A DNA stretch of 64,000 bases from Egicoccus sp. AB-alg6-2 (GTDB taxonomy: Bacteria > Actinomycetota > Nitriliruptoria > Nitriliruptorales > Nitriliruptoraceae). Position 1 is the stretch's first letter. Each line of letters begins with the position of its first letter. A program made the position numbers and the translations under genes. Of this stretch, positions 51,616 through 60,012 are shown piece after piece. Below the pieces are notes generated by a model. That model was given only the letters and a program-made list of their open reading frames with translations. It was not told where the DNA came from and made no database searches. Location: the NCBI RefSeq assembly GCF_041821025.1, contig NZ_JBGUAY010000003.1, forward strand, positions 124,001 to 188,000, read 5' to 3'.

Positions 51616-52431
51616 TCAGCCATCGGTCGGCGGGACGGGTGCCTCCGCCGCGGCAGGCATCCCCGCACCCATCGCGTGCACCCCGCCGTCGACGTGGACG
51701 ATCTCGCCCGTCACCCCGGGGGTCCAGTCCGACAGCAGGGCGCAGACCGTGCGGGCCACCGGCTCGGGGTCACCGAGGTCCCAGCCGAGCGGCGCCCGCT
51801 CCTTCCACACCGTCTCGAAGTCGGCGAACCCGTCGATCGAGCGCGCCGCCATGGTGTTGAGCGGTCCCGCGGCCACGAGGTTGACCCGCACGCCGCGCGG
51901 GCCGAGTTCGCGCGCCAGGTAGCGGTTGGCCGACTCCAGGCCGGCCTTGGCCACGCCCATCCAGTCGTAGCCGGGCCAGGCCACCTGCGCGTCGAAGTCG
52001 AGGCCGACCACCGACGCCCCGTCCGCGGCCCCGAGCAGATCGGCGAAGCCGTTGGCGAGTGCCGCGTAGGAGTACGTCGACACCTGGAACGCCGTGGCGA
52101 CGTCGTCCCACGGCGCGTCGAGGAAACCCCCGCCCAGACAGCTGGCGGGCGCGAACCCGATGGCGTGCAGCAGGCCGTCGAGCCGGCCCCAGCGCGACCC
52201 CAGCGCGGTGGCGACGGCGGCGATGTCCTCGGGCCTGGTGACGTCGAGTTCGAGCACCTCGACCTCCCCCGGCAGGCGCGCGGCGGATCGTTCCGTCAGC
52301 CGACGCGACCGCCCGAACCCGGTGAGCACCACCTCGGCGCCCTGCACGATCGCGGTGTTCGCCACGGCGAACGCGATCGAGCGCGGGTCGAGCACGCCGG
52401 TGATGAGCAGCTTCTTGCCGTCGAGCAGCAT
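51616..52431 (-). CDS. fabI: Enoyl-[acyl-carrier-protein] reductase
   Basis: A 271-residue NADH-dependent reductase of the FabI/InhA group, completing each FAS-II elongation cycle. ITGVLDPRSIAFAVANTAI is the FabI-type nucleotide motif, LHAIGFAP lies near the substrate, and the catalytic pair is Y-x6-K in YDWMGVAKAG. It lies 28 bases after acpS and is the last gene of the fatty-acid operon. Confidence 0.93.
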   Translation of the reverse strand: MLLDGKKLLITGVLDPRSIAFAVANTAIVQGAEVVLTGFGRSRRLTERSAARLPGEVEVLELDVTRPEDIAAVATALGSRWGRLDGLLHAIGFAPASCLGGGFLDAPWDDVATAFQVSTYSYAALANGFADLLGAADGASVVGLDFDAQVAWPGYDWMGVAKAGLESANRYLARELGPRGVRVNLVAAGPLNTMAARSIDGFADFETVWKERAPLGWDLGDPEPVARTVCALLSDWTPGVTGEIVHVDGGVHAMGAGMPAAAEAPVPPTDG

Positions 52432-52459
52432 CTGGTCTCGTCCTCGGTTCGGGGAGCGG

Positions 52460-52846
52460 TCAGGTGGTGGGGCGGGGGCCGACGACCAGGGCCATGGCGA
52501 CGCCGCCGTCGTGGGACAACGAACACGTCAGGCCGCTGGGCCGGCCGTTGACGAACAGGTTCGGGGCGCCCGACGGGTCGCTTCGGACCTCGACGGCGTG
52601 AAAGGGCAACCGCAAATCACCCAGGGCCTTGCGGGTCGCCTCCTTGGCCGCGAAACGGGCCGCGAGGCGCGCCCGTTCGAGCTCGGAGCCGGCCGCCACG
52701 TCGCCGCGGCGGGCGTCGGCGATCTCGCGATCGGTGAAGACGCGCACGAGGAACCCCTCGCGGCGGTCGATGGCGGCGGACAGACGGGCGACGTCGACGA
52801 CGTCGCAACCGGCGGCGAGCGCGAGGGCCGGGGTGGTCTCGCTCAC
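52460..52846 (-). CDS. acpS: Holo-[acyl-carrier-protein] synthase
   Basis: A 128-residue phosphopantetheinyl transferase that activates AcpP. The metal and CoA motif is GCDVVDVARL near the N-terminus, and ARFAAKEATRKALG carries the conserved Glu and Lys. SLSHDGGVAMALVV closes the fold. GTG 52846 overlaps the plsC stop by four bases and has GGAGG upstream. Confidence 0.92.
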   Translation of the reverse strand: MSETTPALALAAGCDVVDVARLSAAIDRREGFLVRVFTDREIADARRGDVAAGSELERARLAARFAAKEATRKALGDLRLPFHAVEVRSDPSGAPNLFVNGRPSGLTCSLSHDGGVAMALVVGPRPTT

Positions 52847-53580
52847 GCGCCGCCTCCGAAGGGCGAGAAGTCGTCGGCACACTCGGTGCCACCGAGTTCG
52901 GCGAGGATCACCTGGAGCCGGTCGTTGAACTCGCGCCGGGCCCGCGGCGTGGGCTCGGGCGGTGCGAGCGGTGGGCCGAAACGGACCGTGACCCGCCCGC
53001 CACGCAACCGGGGACGGGCGCCGATCGGCCAGACGTCGTAGATGCCGGCGACGGCAGCCGGAACGACCTGCGCGCCGCTGCTCACCGCGAGGCGTACCAG
53101 GCCGCTCCGCAGACGGTGCACCCGACCGTCCCGGCTGCGCGATCCCTCGGGATAGACCGCCACCGCCCGTCCGTCGGCGAGGAGGTCACCGAGGACGTGC
53201 ATCGCGTCGGCGTCGGCCTCGCCGCGCCGCAGCGGGACCATGCCGAGCTTCGGCAGCAGGGGCCCGATGACGGGCCACTGCGTCAACCGGACGTCGCCCA
53301 GGAAGTGGATCGGGCGCCGAATCGCGACCCCCAGAGCCACGGAGTCGGCGTGGGACTGGTGCGTCGAGGCGACCAGCACGGGCCCTTCCGCCGGGACGTG
53401 ATGAGCCCCCTCGACGTGCAGACGCAGCCACAACTGCAACACCGGACGCAGGGTCAACCGCACGACCGAACGGGCACCCGGCACCATCGGCGCGACGGTC
53501 GGCTGACGCTCGACGGTGCGACCCTGCGAGCCCGCCTGCGGCTCGTGTGGCGGGGGCGAGGCGGGCAGGGGCACGGTCAC
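52843..53580 (-). CDS. plsC: 1-acyl-sn-glycerol-3-phosphate acyltransferase
   Basis: A 245-residue membrane-associated acyltransferase that makes phosphatidic acid. The H-x4-D motif is STHQSHADSV, the glycerophosphate-binding motif is VYPEGSRSRDG, and VVPAAVAGIYDV follows. The first about 35 residues are Pro-rich. The GTGA start overlaps the accD stop; an internal ATG 35 codons later is possible. Its place in the fab operon links fatty-acid output to phospholipid synthesis. Confidence 0.88.
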   Translation of the reverse strand: MTVPLPASPPPHEPQAGSQGRTVERQPTVAPMVPGARSVVRLTLRPVLQLWLRLHVEGAHHVPAEGPVLVASTHQSHADSVALGVAIRRPIHFLGDVRLTQWPVIGPLLPKLGMVPLRRGEADADAMHVLGDLLADGRAVAVYPEGSRSRDGRVHRLRSGLVRLAVSSGAQVVPAAVAGIYDVWPIGARPRLRGGRVTVRFGPPLAPPEPTPRARREFNDRLQVILAELGGTECADDFSPFGGGA

Positions 53581-55058
53581 TGCGGGAGGTTGTCGTGCAC
53601 GAATGCGGGTTGGCGTGCGCCCTTCAGCGATCGCAGGATGCCGACCAGGGCGTCGCGGGTCTCCTCGGGGGCGATGATCTCGTCGACGCTGCCGCGTCGC
53701 GCCGCCAGATCGACGTGCATGGCGTCGGCGCGGTACTGCTCGACCATCTCGTCGCGCCGCTCCGGTTCGGCGTCGAGCTGCCGGCGGAAGATGATGTCCG
53801 CGGCCCCTTCCGCGCCCATGACGGCGAGTTCGGCATCGGGCCACGCGAGGACCGCGTCGGCGCCGAGGCTGCGCGAGTTCATGACGATGTAGGCGCCGCC
53901 GAACGCCTTGCGCAGGACGACCGACACGCGGGGCACCGTCGCCGAGGCGAAGGCGTGCAGCAGCTTCGCGCCCTTGCGGATGACGCCGCCGTTCTCCTGG
54001 GCGGTCCCGGGCAGGAAGCCGGGCACGTCGACCGCCACGACCAGCGGGATGCCGAAGGCGTCGCAGAACCGCACGAACCGCGCCCCCTTCTCGCTCGCCG
54101 TCAGGTCCAGCACGCCCGCGAGCCACTTCGCCTGGTTCGCGACGACACCGACGGTGCGACCGTCGATGCGGGCGAAACCGACGACGAGGTTGCGGGCCCA
54201 ACGCTCCTGGACTTCCAGGAACCGCCCGCCGTCGACGACGCCGCGGATCACGTCCCGGACGTCGTAGGGCTCACGACCGTCGACCGGAACCAGCGCACGC
54301 AGGTCGACCGGTGGCGGCGGTTCGGGGGCCACCTCGGGCAGCGGCGACGACGAGGACGAGGGCAGGTAGCTCAGCAGCTCCCGCGTCAGTTCGAACGCCG
54401 CGTCGTCGTCGTCGACGACGAACGAGGCGCAGCCGGAACGCTCACCGTGGACTTCGGGCCCCCCGAGCGAGCGGGCATCCACGTCCTCGCCGGTGACCGC
54501 CTTCACCACCCGCGGCCCGGTGAGGAACATGTAGGCCTCGTCGGTCATGACGGTGAAGTCCATCAGCGCCGGCGAGTAGACCGCGCCGCCCGCGCAGGGA
54601 CCGAGGATCAGCGCGATCTGCGGCACCCGGCCGGAGGCGGCCACGTTGGCCCGGAACACCTGGCCGTAGCCGTCGAGGGCGGCGACGCCCTCCTGGATAC
54701 GGGCGCCGCCCGAGTCGTTGATCCCCACGACCGGGACCCCACCGCGGGCCGCCTGCTCGATGCTGCGGGCGATCTTGTCGGCATGGGCCTCGCCGAGCGA
54801 GCCGCCGAGCACCCGACGGTCCTGGGCGTACACGTTGACCTGGCGGCCACCGATCGCGGCGGTGCCGGCGACGACACCGTCGGTGTCAGGGCGCCGCTTG
54901 TCCAGGCCGAACTGGTTCGCGCGGTGCTGTCGCTGCGAACCGAGCTCGACGAGGGTGCCGGGATCGAGCAGTCGGGACAGGCGCACACGCGCACCGTCGC
55001 CAGGCTGCAGCGAGATCGGGTCGAGCGCTGGTGTCTCGACGTGCATGGTCTCGGTCAC
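53577..55058 (-). CDS. accD: Acyl-CoA carboxylase carboxyltransferase subunit
   Basis: A 493-residue carboxyltransferase carrying both halves of the crotonase-like fold, as in actinobacterial AccD/PccB. INDSGGARIQEGVAAL and LILGPCAGGAVYSPAL form the N-terminal oxyanion site, while VDVPGFLPGTAQENGG and RKAFGGAYIVMNSRSLGAD form the C-terminal one. It would pair with a biotinylated alpha subunit encoded elsewhere to give malonyl-CoA. The linker between the halves has an SSSSSP run. Its location in the FAS-II operon favours acetyl-CoA, but propionyl-CoA is possible. It overlaps plsC. Confidence 0.9.
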   Translation of the reverse strand: MTETMHVETPALDPISLQPGDGARVRLSRLLDPGTLVELGSQRQHRANQFGLDKRRPDTDGVVAGTAAIGGRQVNVYAQDRRVLGGSLGEAHADKIARSIEQAARGGVPVVGINDSGGARIQEGVAALDGYGQVFRANVAASGRVPQIALILGPCAGGAVYSPALMDFTVMTDEAYMFLTGPRVVKAVTGEDVDARSLGGPEVHGERSGCASFVVDDDDAAFELTRELLSYLPSSSSSPLPEVAPEPPPPVDLRALVPVDGREPYDVRDVIRGVVDGGRFLEVQERWARNLVVGFARIDGRTVGVVANQAKWLAGVLDLTASEKGARFVRFCDAFGIPLVVAVDVPGFLPGTAQENGGVIRKGAKLLHAFASATVPRVSVVLRKAFGGAYIVMNSRSLGADAVLAWPDAELAVMGAEGAADIIFRRQLDAEPERRDEMVEQYRADAMHVDLAARRGSVDEIIAPEETRDALVGILRSLKGARQPAFVHDNLPQ

Positions 55059-55084
55059 GAAGTACCTCGTTGTCGCGGGGAGGC

Positions 55085-55106
55085 GGCGCCGGCCGAAGCC
55101 GGCGCC
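55085..55106 (-). terminator. UUCG-capped hairpin between fabF and accD
   Basis: GGCGCCGGC and GCCGGCGCC pair over 9 bp; on the transcribed strand the loop is TTCG, the very stable cUUCGg tetraloop. It may attenuate or process the operon transcript between fabF and accD. Confidence 0.45.
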
Positions 55107-55121
55107 GGGAGGCGCCGGTGG

Positions 55122-56387
55122 TCAGGCGCGGGTGATGACGAGCGCGGAGTTCTGCCCGCCGAAGCCCATCGAGGTGGACAGGACGGCCTCGAGTTCGACG
55201 CGGCGCGGTTCTCCCGCGACGACGTCCAGGGCGATCTCGGGGTCCTGGGTGGTGAGGTTGGCGGTCGGGGGGATCAGGCCCTCGCGCAGGGCCTGGATCG
55301 CGAACGCCGCCTCGACGGCACCGGCCGCGCCGAGCAGGTGGCCGGTGACGCCCTTGGTGGAGGTGACCGCGATGGCGTCGGTGTGGTCGCCGAACACCGC
55401 GCGCATGGCGCGGGCCTCGGCGGCGTCGTTGAGCGGCGTCGAGGTGCCGTGGGCGTTGAGGTGGCCGATGCTGGTCGGGTCGATCCCGGCGTCGTCGAGC
55501 GCCCGCTGGATCGCGAGCACAGCGCCGCCGCCGTCATCGGGGGGCGCGGTGGCGTGGAACGCGTCGGCCGACGCGCCGGCACCGGCGATGGTGGCCAGCA
55601 GGCGCGCCCCGCGCCGCCTGGCGTGTTCCTCGGACTCGAGCACCAGCACGCCGGCGCCCTCGCCCATCACGAAGCCGTCGCGGTCGACGTCGAACGGGCG
55701 CGAGGCCGCCGCGGGGTCGGGATTGCGTGACAGGGCGCCCATCTGCGCGAAGGCGCTGATCGAGAGCGCGGTGATGCCGGCTTCGACGCCGCCCGCAAGC
55801 ACCACGTCCGCCGAACCGGACCGGATCAGGTCGCGGGCGAGGTGGATCGCCGAGGCCCCGGCCGCGCAGGCGGTGTTGACGGTCATGTTCGGACCGCGGG
55901 CGCCGGTGCGGATCGCCACCGTCCCGGCCGCGGTGTTGGACAGCATCTTGGGCACGAACATCGGCGACGCGCGGCCCGGGCCCTTGTCGATGAAGCGGGG
56001 ATACTCGTCGGCCCAGGTCTCGGCGCCGCCGATGCCCGAACCGAGCAGGATCCCGACCAGGTCGGGATCGGTCGCGACGATCCGCTCGGGTTCGTCGGCG
56101 TCGGGGTCCCCGAGGCCGGCGTCGGCCACCGCATCGGCGGCGGCCATCACGCCGAGGTGCGTGAAGCGGTCGAGGCGCCGCTTCGCGCCGCGACCGATCT
56201 CGGCGTCGGGATCGAAGGCCGGCACGCGGCAGGCGATCGTCACCGGCGTGCCGGCGGCCGCCAGTTCCTCGTCGACCGTCGCGGCGGCTTTACCGGCCAG
56301 GACGCCGTTCCAGGCGTCGACCACCCCGCGGCCTGCGGGAGTCACCAGACCCATGCCGGTGACCACGACGTTGCGTGGTGCGTTCAT
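55122..56387 (-). CDS. fabF: 3-oxoacyl-[acyl-carrier-protein] synthase II
   Basis: A 421-residue elongating condensing enzyme. The Cys-His-His triad is visible in VNTACAAGASAIHLA, LNAHGTSTPLND and TKGVTGHLLGAAGAVE. GFVMGEGAGVLVLE and the C-terminal STSMGFGGQN are also typical. It acts after FabH in chain elongation. It lies 61 bases after acpP. Confidence 0.95.
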   Translation of the reverse strand: MNAPRNVVVTGMGLVTPAGRGVVDAWNGVLAGKAAATVDEELAAAGTPVTIACRVPAFDPDAEIGRGAKRRLDRFTHLGVMAAADAVADAGLGDPDADEPERIVATDPDLVGILLGSGIGGAETWADEYPRFIDKGPGRASPMFVPKMLSNTAAGTVAIRTGARGPNMTVNTACAAGASAIHLARDLIRSGSADVVLAGGVEAGITALSISAFAQMGALSRNPDPAAASRPFDVDRDGFVMGEGAGVLVLESEEHARRRGARLLATIAGAGASADAFHATAPPDDGGGAVLAIQRALDDAGIDPTSIGHLNAHGTSTPLNDAAEARAMRAVFGDHTDAIAVTSTKGVTGHLLGAAGAVEAAFAIQALREGLIPPTANLTTQDPEIALDVVAGEPRRVELEAVLSTSMGFGGQNSALVITRA

Positions 56388-56448
56388 CGCGGACCTCCTA
56401 GGTCGTTCGCGGTGCGGGACGCGGGAGCGTCCTGGCGGGTGGGCTGCC

Positions 56449-56694
56449 TCAGGCGGCGGCCTGCTGCTTCTCGGTGATCTTGTCGATGGCGTCCTGCACG
56501 GTGCGGACGTCCTCGAGCTCCTCGTCCTCGAGCTTGACGCCGGTCTCCTCCTCGAGCACCAGGGTCAGCTCGACGACGTCGAGCGAGTCGAGACCGAGCG
56601 CCTCGAAGGTGGCCTCGGGGGCGATGTCGTCGGCCGGCACGCCGAAGGTGTCGACGAGGATGGTCTTGAAGGTGGCGAACAGGTCCTGGCTCAT
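56449..56694 (-). CDS. acpP: Acyl carrier protein
   Basis: An 81-residue acidic carrier. The phosphopantetheine serine is Ser37 in GLDSLDVVEL. Four-helix length and acidity fit FAS-II ACP. ATG 56694 has GAGGAG upstream; the longer open frame before it is Pro/Arg-rich and not part of the protein. It lies 118 bases after fabG, with room for its own promoter. Confidence 0.96.
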   Translation of the reverse strand: MSQDLFATFKTILVDTFGVPADDIAPEATFEALGLDSLDVVELTLVLEEETGVKLEDEELEDVRTVQDAIDKITEKQQAAA

Positions 56695-56812
56695 GGGGTG
56701 CTCCTCAGCAGTCGTTTCGGGCGTGTGCCCCGGCGGATCCGGTGACACGGGTCGTGCGTGGACCATCTCGGCGAGACGGTCGCCCGGCCCACGGGGCCGG
56801 AAGTCGGGTCGG

Positions 56813-57535
56813 TCAGATGCCGGCGCCGCCGTCGACGGGGATGACGGCGCCGGTGGTCGAACCGGCACGTTCGGAGGCGAGGAAGGCGATCGTCGCGGCG
56901 ACCTCGTCGGCCTCGACCGCACGACCGGTGGGCGCCTGGGCGAGCAGGGCCTCGCGGGCCTCGTCGCCGAGCGCGTCGGTCATGGCGGTGGCGACGAAGC
57001 CGGGTGCGACCACGTTGACGGTGACGCCCTTGCGGCCGAGCTCGCGGGCCAGCGACTTGCTGAAACCGATCAGGCCGGCCTTGGACGCCGCATAGGCGGT
57101 CTGCCCGACGTTGCCGCGGAGGGCGACGACGGACGCGACGTTGACGATGCGCCCGAAGCGCGCCCGAAGCATCGGCCGCATCGCGGCGCGGGAGACGAGG
57201 TAGGCACCGCGCAGGTTGACCTCGATGGTGCGGTCGAAGCGCGCGGGGTCCAGGCGCAGGAGGAGGTCGTCGTCGGCGACGCCGGCGTTGTTGACCACCA
57301 CGGCCAGGGTGCCGACCTCGCCGGCACGGGCGACCGCGGCCGCGACCGAGTCCTCGTCGGTGACGTCGACATGGACCGCCTCGGCATCGCCGGGACAGTC
57401 GGCGGCCGTCTTGGTCGCCGCGTCCTCGTTGCCGCCGTAGCCGACCAGCACGTGGTAGCCGTCGGCGGACAGGGCGCGACAGGTCGCGGCGCCGATGCCG
57501 CCGCTGCCGCCGGTCACGAGTGCCACGCGGTTCAT
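56813..57535 (-). CDS. fabG: 3-oxoacyl-[acyl-carrier-protein] reductase
   Basis: A 240-residue SDR enzyme. NADPH binding is VTGGSGGIGAATC, then VVNNAGVADDDLL, with the catalytic Ser in NVASVVALRG and Y-x3-K in YAASKAG. ENLRGAYLVSR-like EVNLRGAYLVSR and APGFVATAMTD complete the FabG pattern. The ATG overlaps the fabH stop (ATGA). Confidence 0.94.
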   Translation of the reverse strand: MNRVALVTGGSGGIGAATCRALSADGYHVLVGYGGNEDAATKTAADCPGDAEAVHVDVTDEDSVAAAVARAGEVGTLAVVVNNAGVADDDLLLRLDPARFDRTIEVNLRGAYLVSRAAMRPMLRARFGRIVNVASVVALRGNVGQTAYAASKAGLIGFSKSLARELGRKGVTVNVVAPGFVATAMTDALGDEAREALLAQAPTGRAVEADEVAATIAFLASERAGSTTGAVIPVDGGAGI

Positions 57536-58560
57536 GCGTTCCCTCCGCCGGTGGTGGGGTTCCAGGTCAGCAGGCAGGCGCCCCAGGTCAGCCCTGCACC
57601 GAACGCGGTCAGCAACACGGTGTCGCCGGGCCGCAGCCGGCCGCCGTCGCGCGCGTCGGCCAGCGCCAGGGGCACCGAGGCCGCCGAGGTGTTGCCGTGC
57701 TGGCCCACGGTGACGTGGCAGCGGGCCGGTTCGATGCCGACGCGCTGGGCGACGGCGTCGAGGATCCGAACATTGGCCTGGTGGCCGATGAACAGGTCGA
57801 CGTCGTCGATGGTGAGACCGGCCTGCTCGAGCACGTCCCTGGACGCGGCCGCCATGCGTGACACGGCGTTGCGGTAGACGTCGCCGCCGCGCATCGTCAG
57901 GAAGTGGCTGCGGTCGTCGACGACCTGGTGGCTGACGGGGGCGCGGGTTCCGCCCGTCGCGGTCCACAGCATCGACGGGTCGCGGCCGTCGGCACCGAGG
58001 GAGAAGGGTCCGATGCGTCCGGTCTCGTCGGGGACCACGACGACGGCGCCGGCACCGTCACCGAACAGGATCGACACGCCCCGGTCCCGGGGGTCGACGA
58101 TGCGACTGAGCGTCTCGGCGCCGATGACGAGCACGGGCGCGTCCTCGGCCAGCGCCAGGGCTGTGCCGACACGCAGCGCGTACACGAATCCCGAGCACGC
58201 GGCCTGGACGTCGAAGGCGCCGACCTCGGTGCCGAGTGCGGCGGCGACCAGGGGCGCGGTCCCGGGGACCATGTGGTCCGGGGTCGTGGTGGCCACGATC
58301 ACCGCGGCGACGTCATCGGTACCGAGGCCGGCGTCGGCGAGGGCCGCCTTGCCCGCTTCCAACGCGAGGTCGGAGGTCGCCTGCTCGGGCGCGGCGTAGT
58401 GGCGCTGGACGATGCCGGTCCGCGAACGGATCCACTCGTCGGAGGTGTCGAGCCCCGTCGCGGCGAGGTCGTCGTTGGTGACGACCCGTTCGGGCAGGTA
58501 GGCACCGAGGCCCGCGATGGTCACGGGGGCCCCGGCAGCACCGGTGCGGCGGCGCACCAT
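57532..58560 (-). CDS. fabH: 3-oxoacyl-[acyl-carrier-protein] synthase III
   Basis: A 342-residue initiating condensing enzyme that joins an acyl-CoA primer to malonyl-ACP. The triad is Cys in DVQAACSGFVYAL, His in FIGHQANVRI and Asn in HGNTSAASVPLAL. SDEWIRSRTGIVQRHYAAP is the N-terminal signature. ATG 58560 shares bases with the stop of the upstream gene (TGATG), supporting this start over GTG 58524. Confidence 0.94.
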   Translation of the reverse strand: MVRRRTGAAGAPVTIAGLGAYLPERVVTNDDLAATGLDTSDEWIRSRTGIVQRHYAAPEQATSDLALEAGKAALADAGLGTDDVAAVIVATTTPDHMVPGTAPLVAAALGTEVGAFDVQAACSGFVYALRVGTALALAEDAPVLVIGAETLSRIVDPRDRGVSILFGDGAGAVVVVPDETGRIGPFSLGADGRDPSMLWTATGGTRAPVSHQVVDDRSHFLTMRGGDVYRNAVSRMAAASRDVLEQAGLTIDDVDLFIGHQANVRILDAVAQRVGIEPARCHVTVGQHGNTSAASVPLALADARDGGRLRPGDTVLLTAFGAGLTWGACLLTWNPTTGGGNA

Positions 58561-58790
58561 CAGCGGCGCACCCAGAGCACGCCCTCGCCGGCGGAGACGG
58601 CCTGGCGGGCACCCGCGAGCGCACCACCGACCCGTCCGCTGCAGTTGGCGCGGATCTCGGCCGGACCGTAGGCACCCTCGACGGTGGCCACGATGTCGCC
58701 CCGGGAGACGACGGTGTCGGCAGCGACCAGGCTGCGGACCCGGCCGTCGACGGGCGAGGTGACGAGGGTCATGGCGGGGATCGGGATCAT
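58560..58790 (-). CDS. Small biotinyl/lipoyl-like domain protein lacking the attachment lysine
   Basis: A 76-residue protein with the pattern of a biotinyl/lipoyl (hammerhead) domain: [19 protein letters not shown], then [12 protein letters not shown] at the place of the carrier hairpin, and a second half [20 protein letters not shown]. The whole protein contains no lysine, so it cannot be biotinylated or lipoylated; EGAYGPAE stands where AMKM or DKA would be. It lies between fabD and fabH and overlaps the fabH start. It could be an adaptor or an inactive carrier; no function is known to me. Confidence 0.72.
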   Translation of the reverse strand: MIPIPAMTLVTSPVDGRVRSLVAADTVVSRGDIVATVEGAYGPAEIRANCSGRVGGALAGARQAVSAGEGVLWVRR

Positions 58791-58834
58791 GACGAGGTAC
58801 TCCGGTGCGTCGAAGGTGCGGGGAGGAACAGGTG

Positions 58835-59752
58835 TCAGGCGCGGGCGCCGGCGAACCGATCGGCGACGGCCACCACGTCCTCGGGGGCCGACACGGTGTG
58901 GACGCGCAGGTCGGGCACGCTGCGCTTGGCGAGACCGGCCAGGACGCCGCCCGGTCCGACCTCGACCAGGTCCTCGACGCCGAGTTCGGCGAGTCGGGCC
59001 TGCAGTTCGCGCCACCGGACCGGGGCGAGGACGCCGGCGACCAGGGCGCGGCCGATGGCATCGCCGTCGCGGAGCACGTCGGTGGTCGTGCCGGTGACCA
59101 GGGGCACCCGCGGGTCGCGGAGTTCGACGTCGGCCAGCGCGGCGGCGAGGTCGTCGACGGCCGGCGCCATCGCCGGCGAGTGGAAGGCGCCCTCGACGTC
59201 GAGCGGCAGGGCCCGCCCGCCGGCCTCGCGGGCACGCTCGCGGATGCGTTCGATGGCGTCGGGCGTGCCGGCGAGCACGACCTGGCCCGGTGCGTTGTCG
59301 TTGGCGACGACCAGGTCGGGGTCCTCGTCGACGAGCACCTGGACGGCGTCGGGCTGCAGCTTGACCAGCGCCGCCATGCCGCCGGGGTTCGCGGCGCAGG
59401 CACGACCCATGGCGGCGCCGCGTGCGGCGACGACCCGGGCCCCGTCGGCGACCGGAAGTGACCCGGCGGCGATGGCGGCGGTGGCCTCTCCCAGGCTGTG
59501 TCCGGCGACCACGTCGGGGCTGACACCAGCCCCGAGCAGCGCCCGCCAGGCGACCAACGAGGCGGTCATGATCGTCGGCTGCGCGTCGGCCGTCCGTGCC
59601 CCCGTCGCCGCATCCGCGGCCAGGCTGCGCAGGTCGCGACCGATGGCGTCGCCGACCTCGTCGACGACCGAGGCGGCCTCGTGGTCGTCCCAGGCGTCGA
59701 GGCATCCGGCACGGAACGAACCCTGGCCGGGGAACACGAACGCGAGACGCAC
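58835..59752 (-). CDS. fabD: Malonyl-CoA:acyl-carrier-protein transacylase
   Basis: A 305-residue transacylase. [12 protein letters not shown] is the N-terminal motif, the nucleophile is Ser in [13 protein letters not shown], the arginine is in AARGAAMG, and the His is in [12 protein letters not shown]. The GTG at 59752 has AAGGAG upstream. It is the first gene of the FAS-II operon, with operator-like boxes 90-135 bases upstream. Confidence 0.94.
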   Translation of the reverse strand: MRLAFVFPGQGSFRAGCLDAWDDHEAASVVDEVGDAIGRDLRSLAADAATGARTADAQPTIMTASLVAWRALLGAGVSPDVVAGHSLGEATAAIAAGSLPVADGARVVAARGAAMGRACAANPGGMAALVKLQPDAVQVLVDEDPDLVVANDNAPGQVVLAGTPDAIERIRERAREAGGRALPLDVEGAFHSPAMAPAVDDLAAALADVELRDPRVPLVTGTTTDVLRDGDAIGRALVAGVLAPVRWRELQARLAELGVEDLVEVGPGGVLAGLAKRSVPDLRVHTVSAPEDVVAVADRFAGARA

Positions 59753-59840
59753 GGAGACTCCTTCGCGGGGGACGGGACGGCGGCGGAACCGGGATGTCGG
59801 CAGCAACCGCTCGCACGGAGGGGCCGACGCGCCGGCCAAC

Positions 59841-59856
59841 TTGACGCCGACGTCAA
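59841..59856 (-). promoter_or_regulatory. Operator-like box 1 upstream of fabD
   Basis: TTGACG-CCGA-CGTCAA is a 6-bp perfect inverted repeat with a 4-base spacer. A close copy starts 31 bases away, three helical turns, on the same face. It is a candidate site for a FAS-II regulator. Confidence 0.55.
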
Positions 59857-59871
59857 TTTCACTTCGGCGAG

Positions 59872-59887
59872 TTGACACCGACGTCAG
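59872..59887 (-). promoter_or_regulatory. Operator-like box 2 upstream of fabD
   Basis: TTGACA-CCGA-CGTCAG matches box 1 at 14 of 16 positions. A weaker third copy may lie at 59892-59907 (TTGTCAAGGACGTCTG). The region also contains a minus-strand TTGACA that could be a fabD -35. Confidence 0.5.
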
Positions 59888-59974
59888 CCTGTTGTCAAGG
59901 ACGTCTGCACGCCGCCCTGGGCGGCCGGCGCGCCATGCGTCGGCGGAACCCCCGGCTCACCTGCGGGTTCGCAC

Positions 59975-59980
59975 TACGGT
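59975..59980 (+). promoter_or_regulatory. Possible -10 hexamer for kynU
   Basis: TACGGT lies 33 bases before the kynU ATG and fits TANNNT. Confidence 0.35.
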
Positions 59981-60012
59981 TCCGGCCCTGCGTGCACCGA
60001 GACAGGAGATGC

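Noticed and set aside
59872-59900. TTGACA at 59872 as the -35 of kynU
   Set aside because: No TANNNT hexamer lies 16-19 bases downstream. The sequence is better explained as part of the repeated inverted-repeat box.
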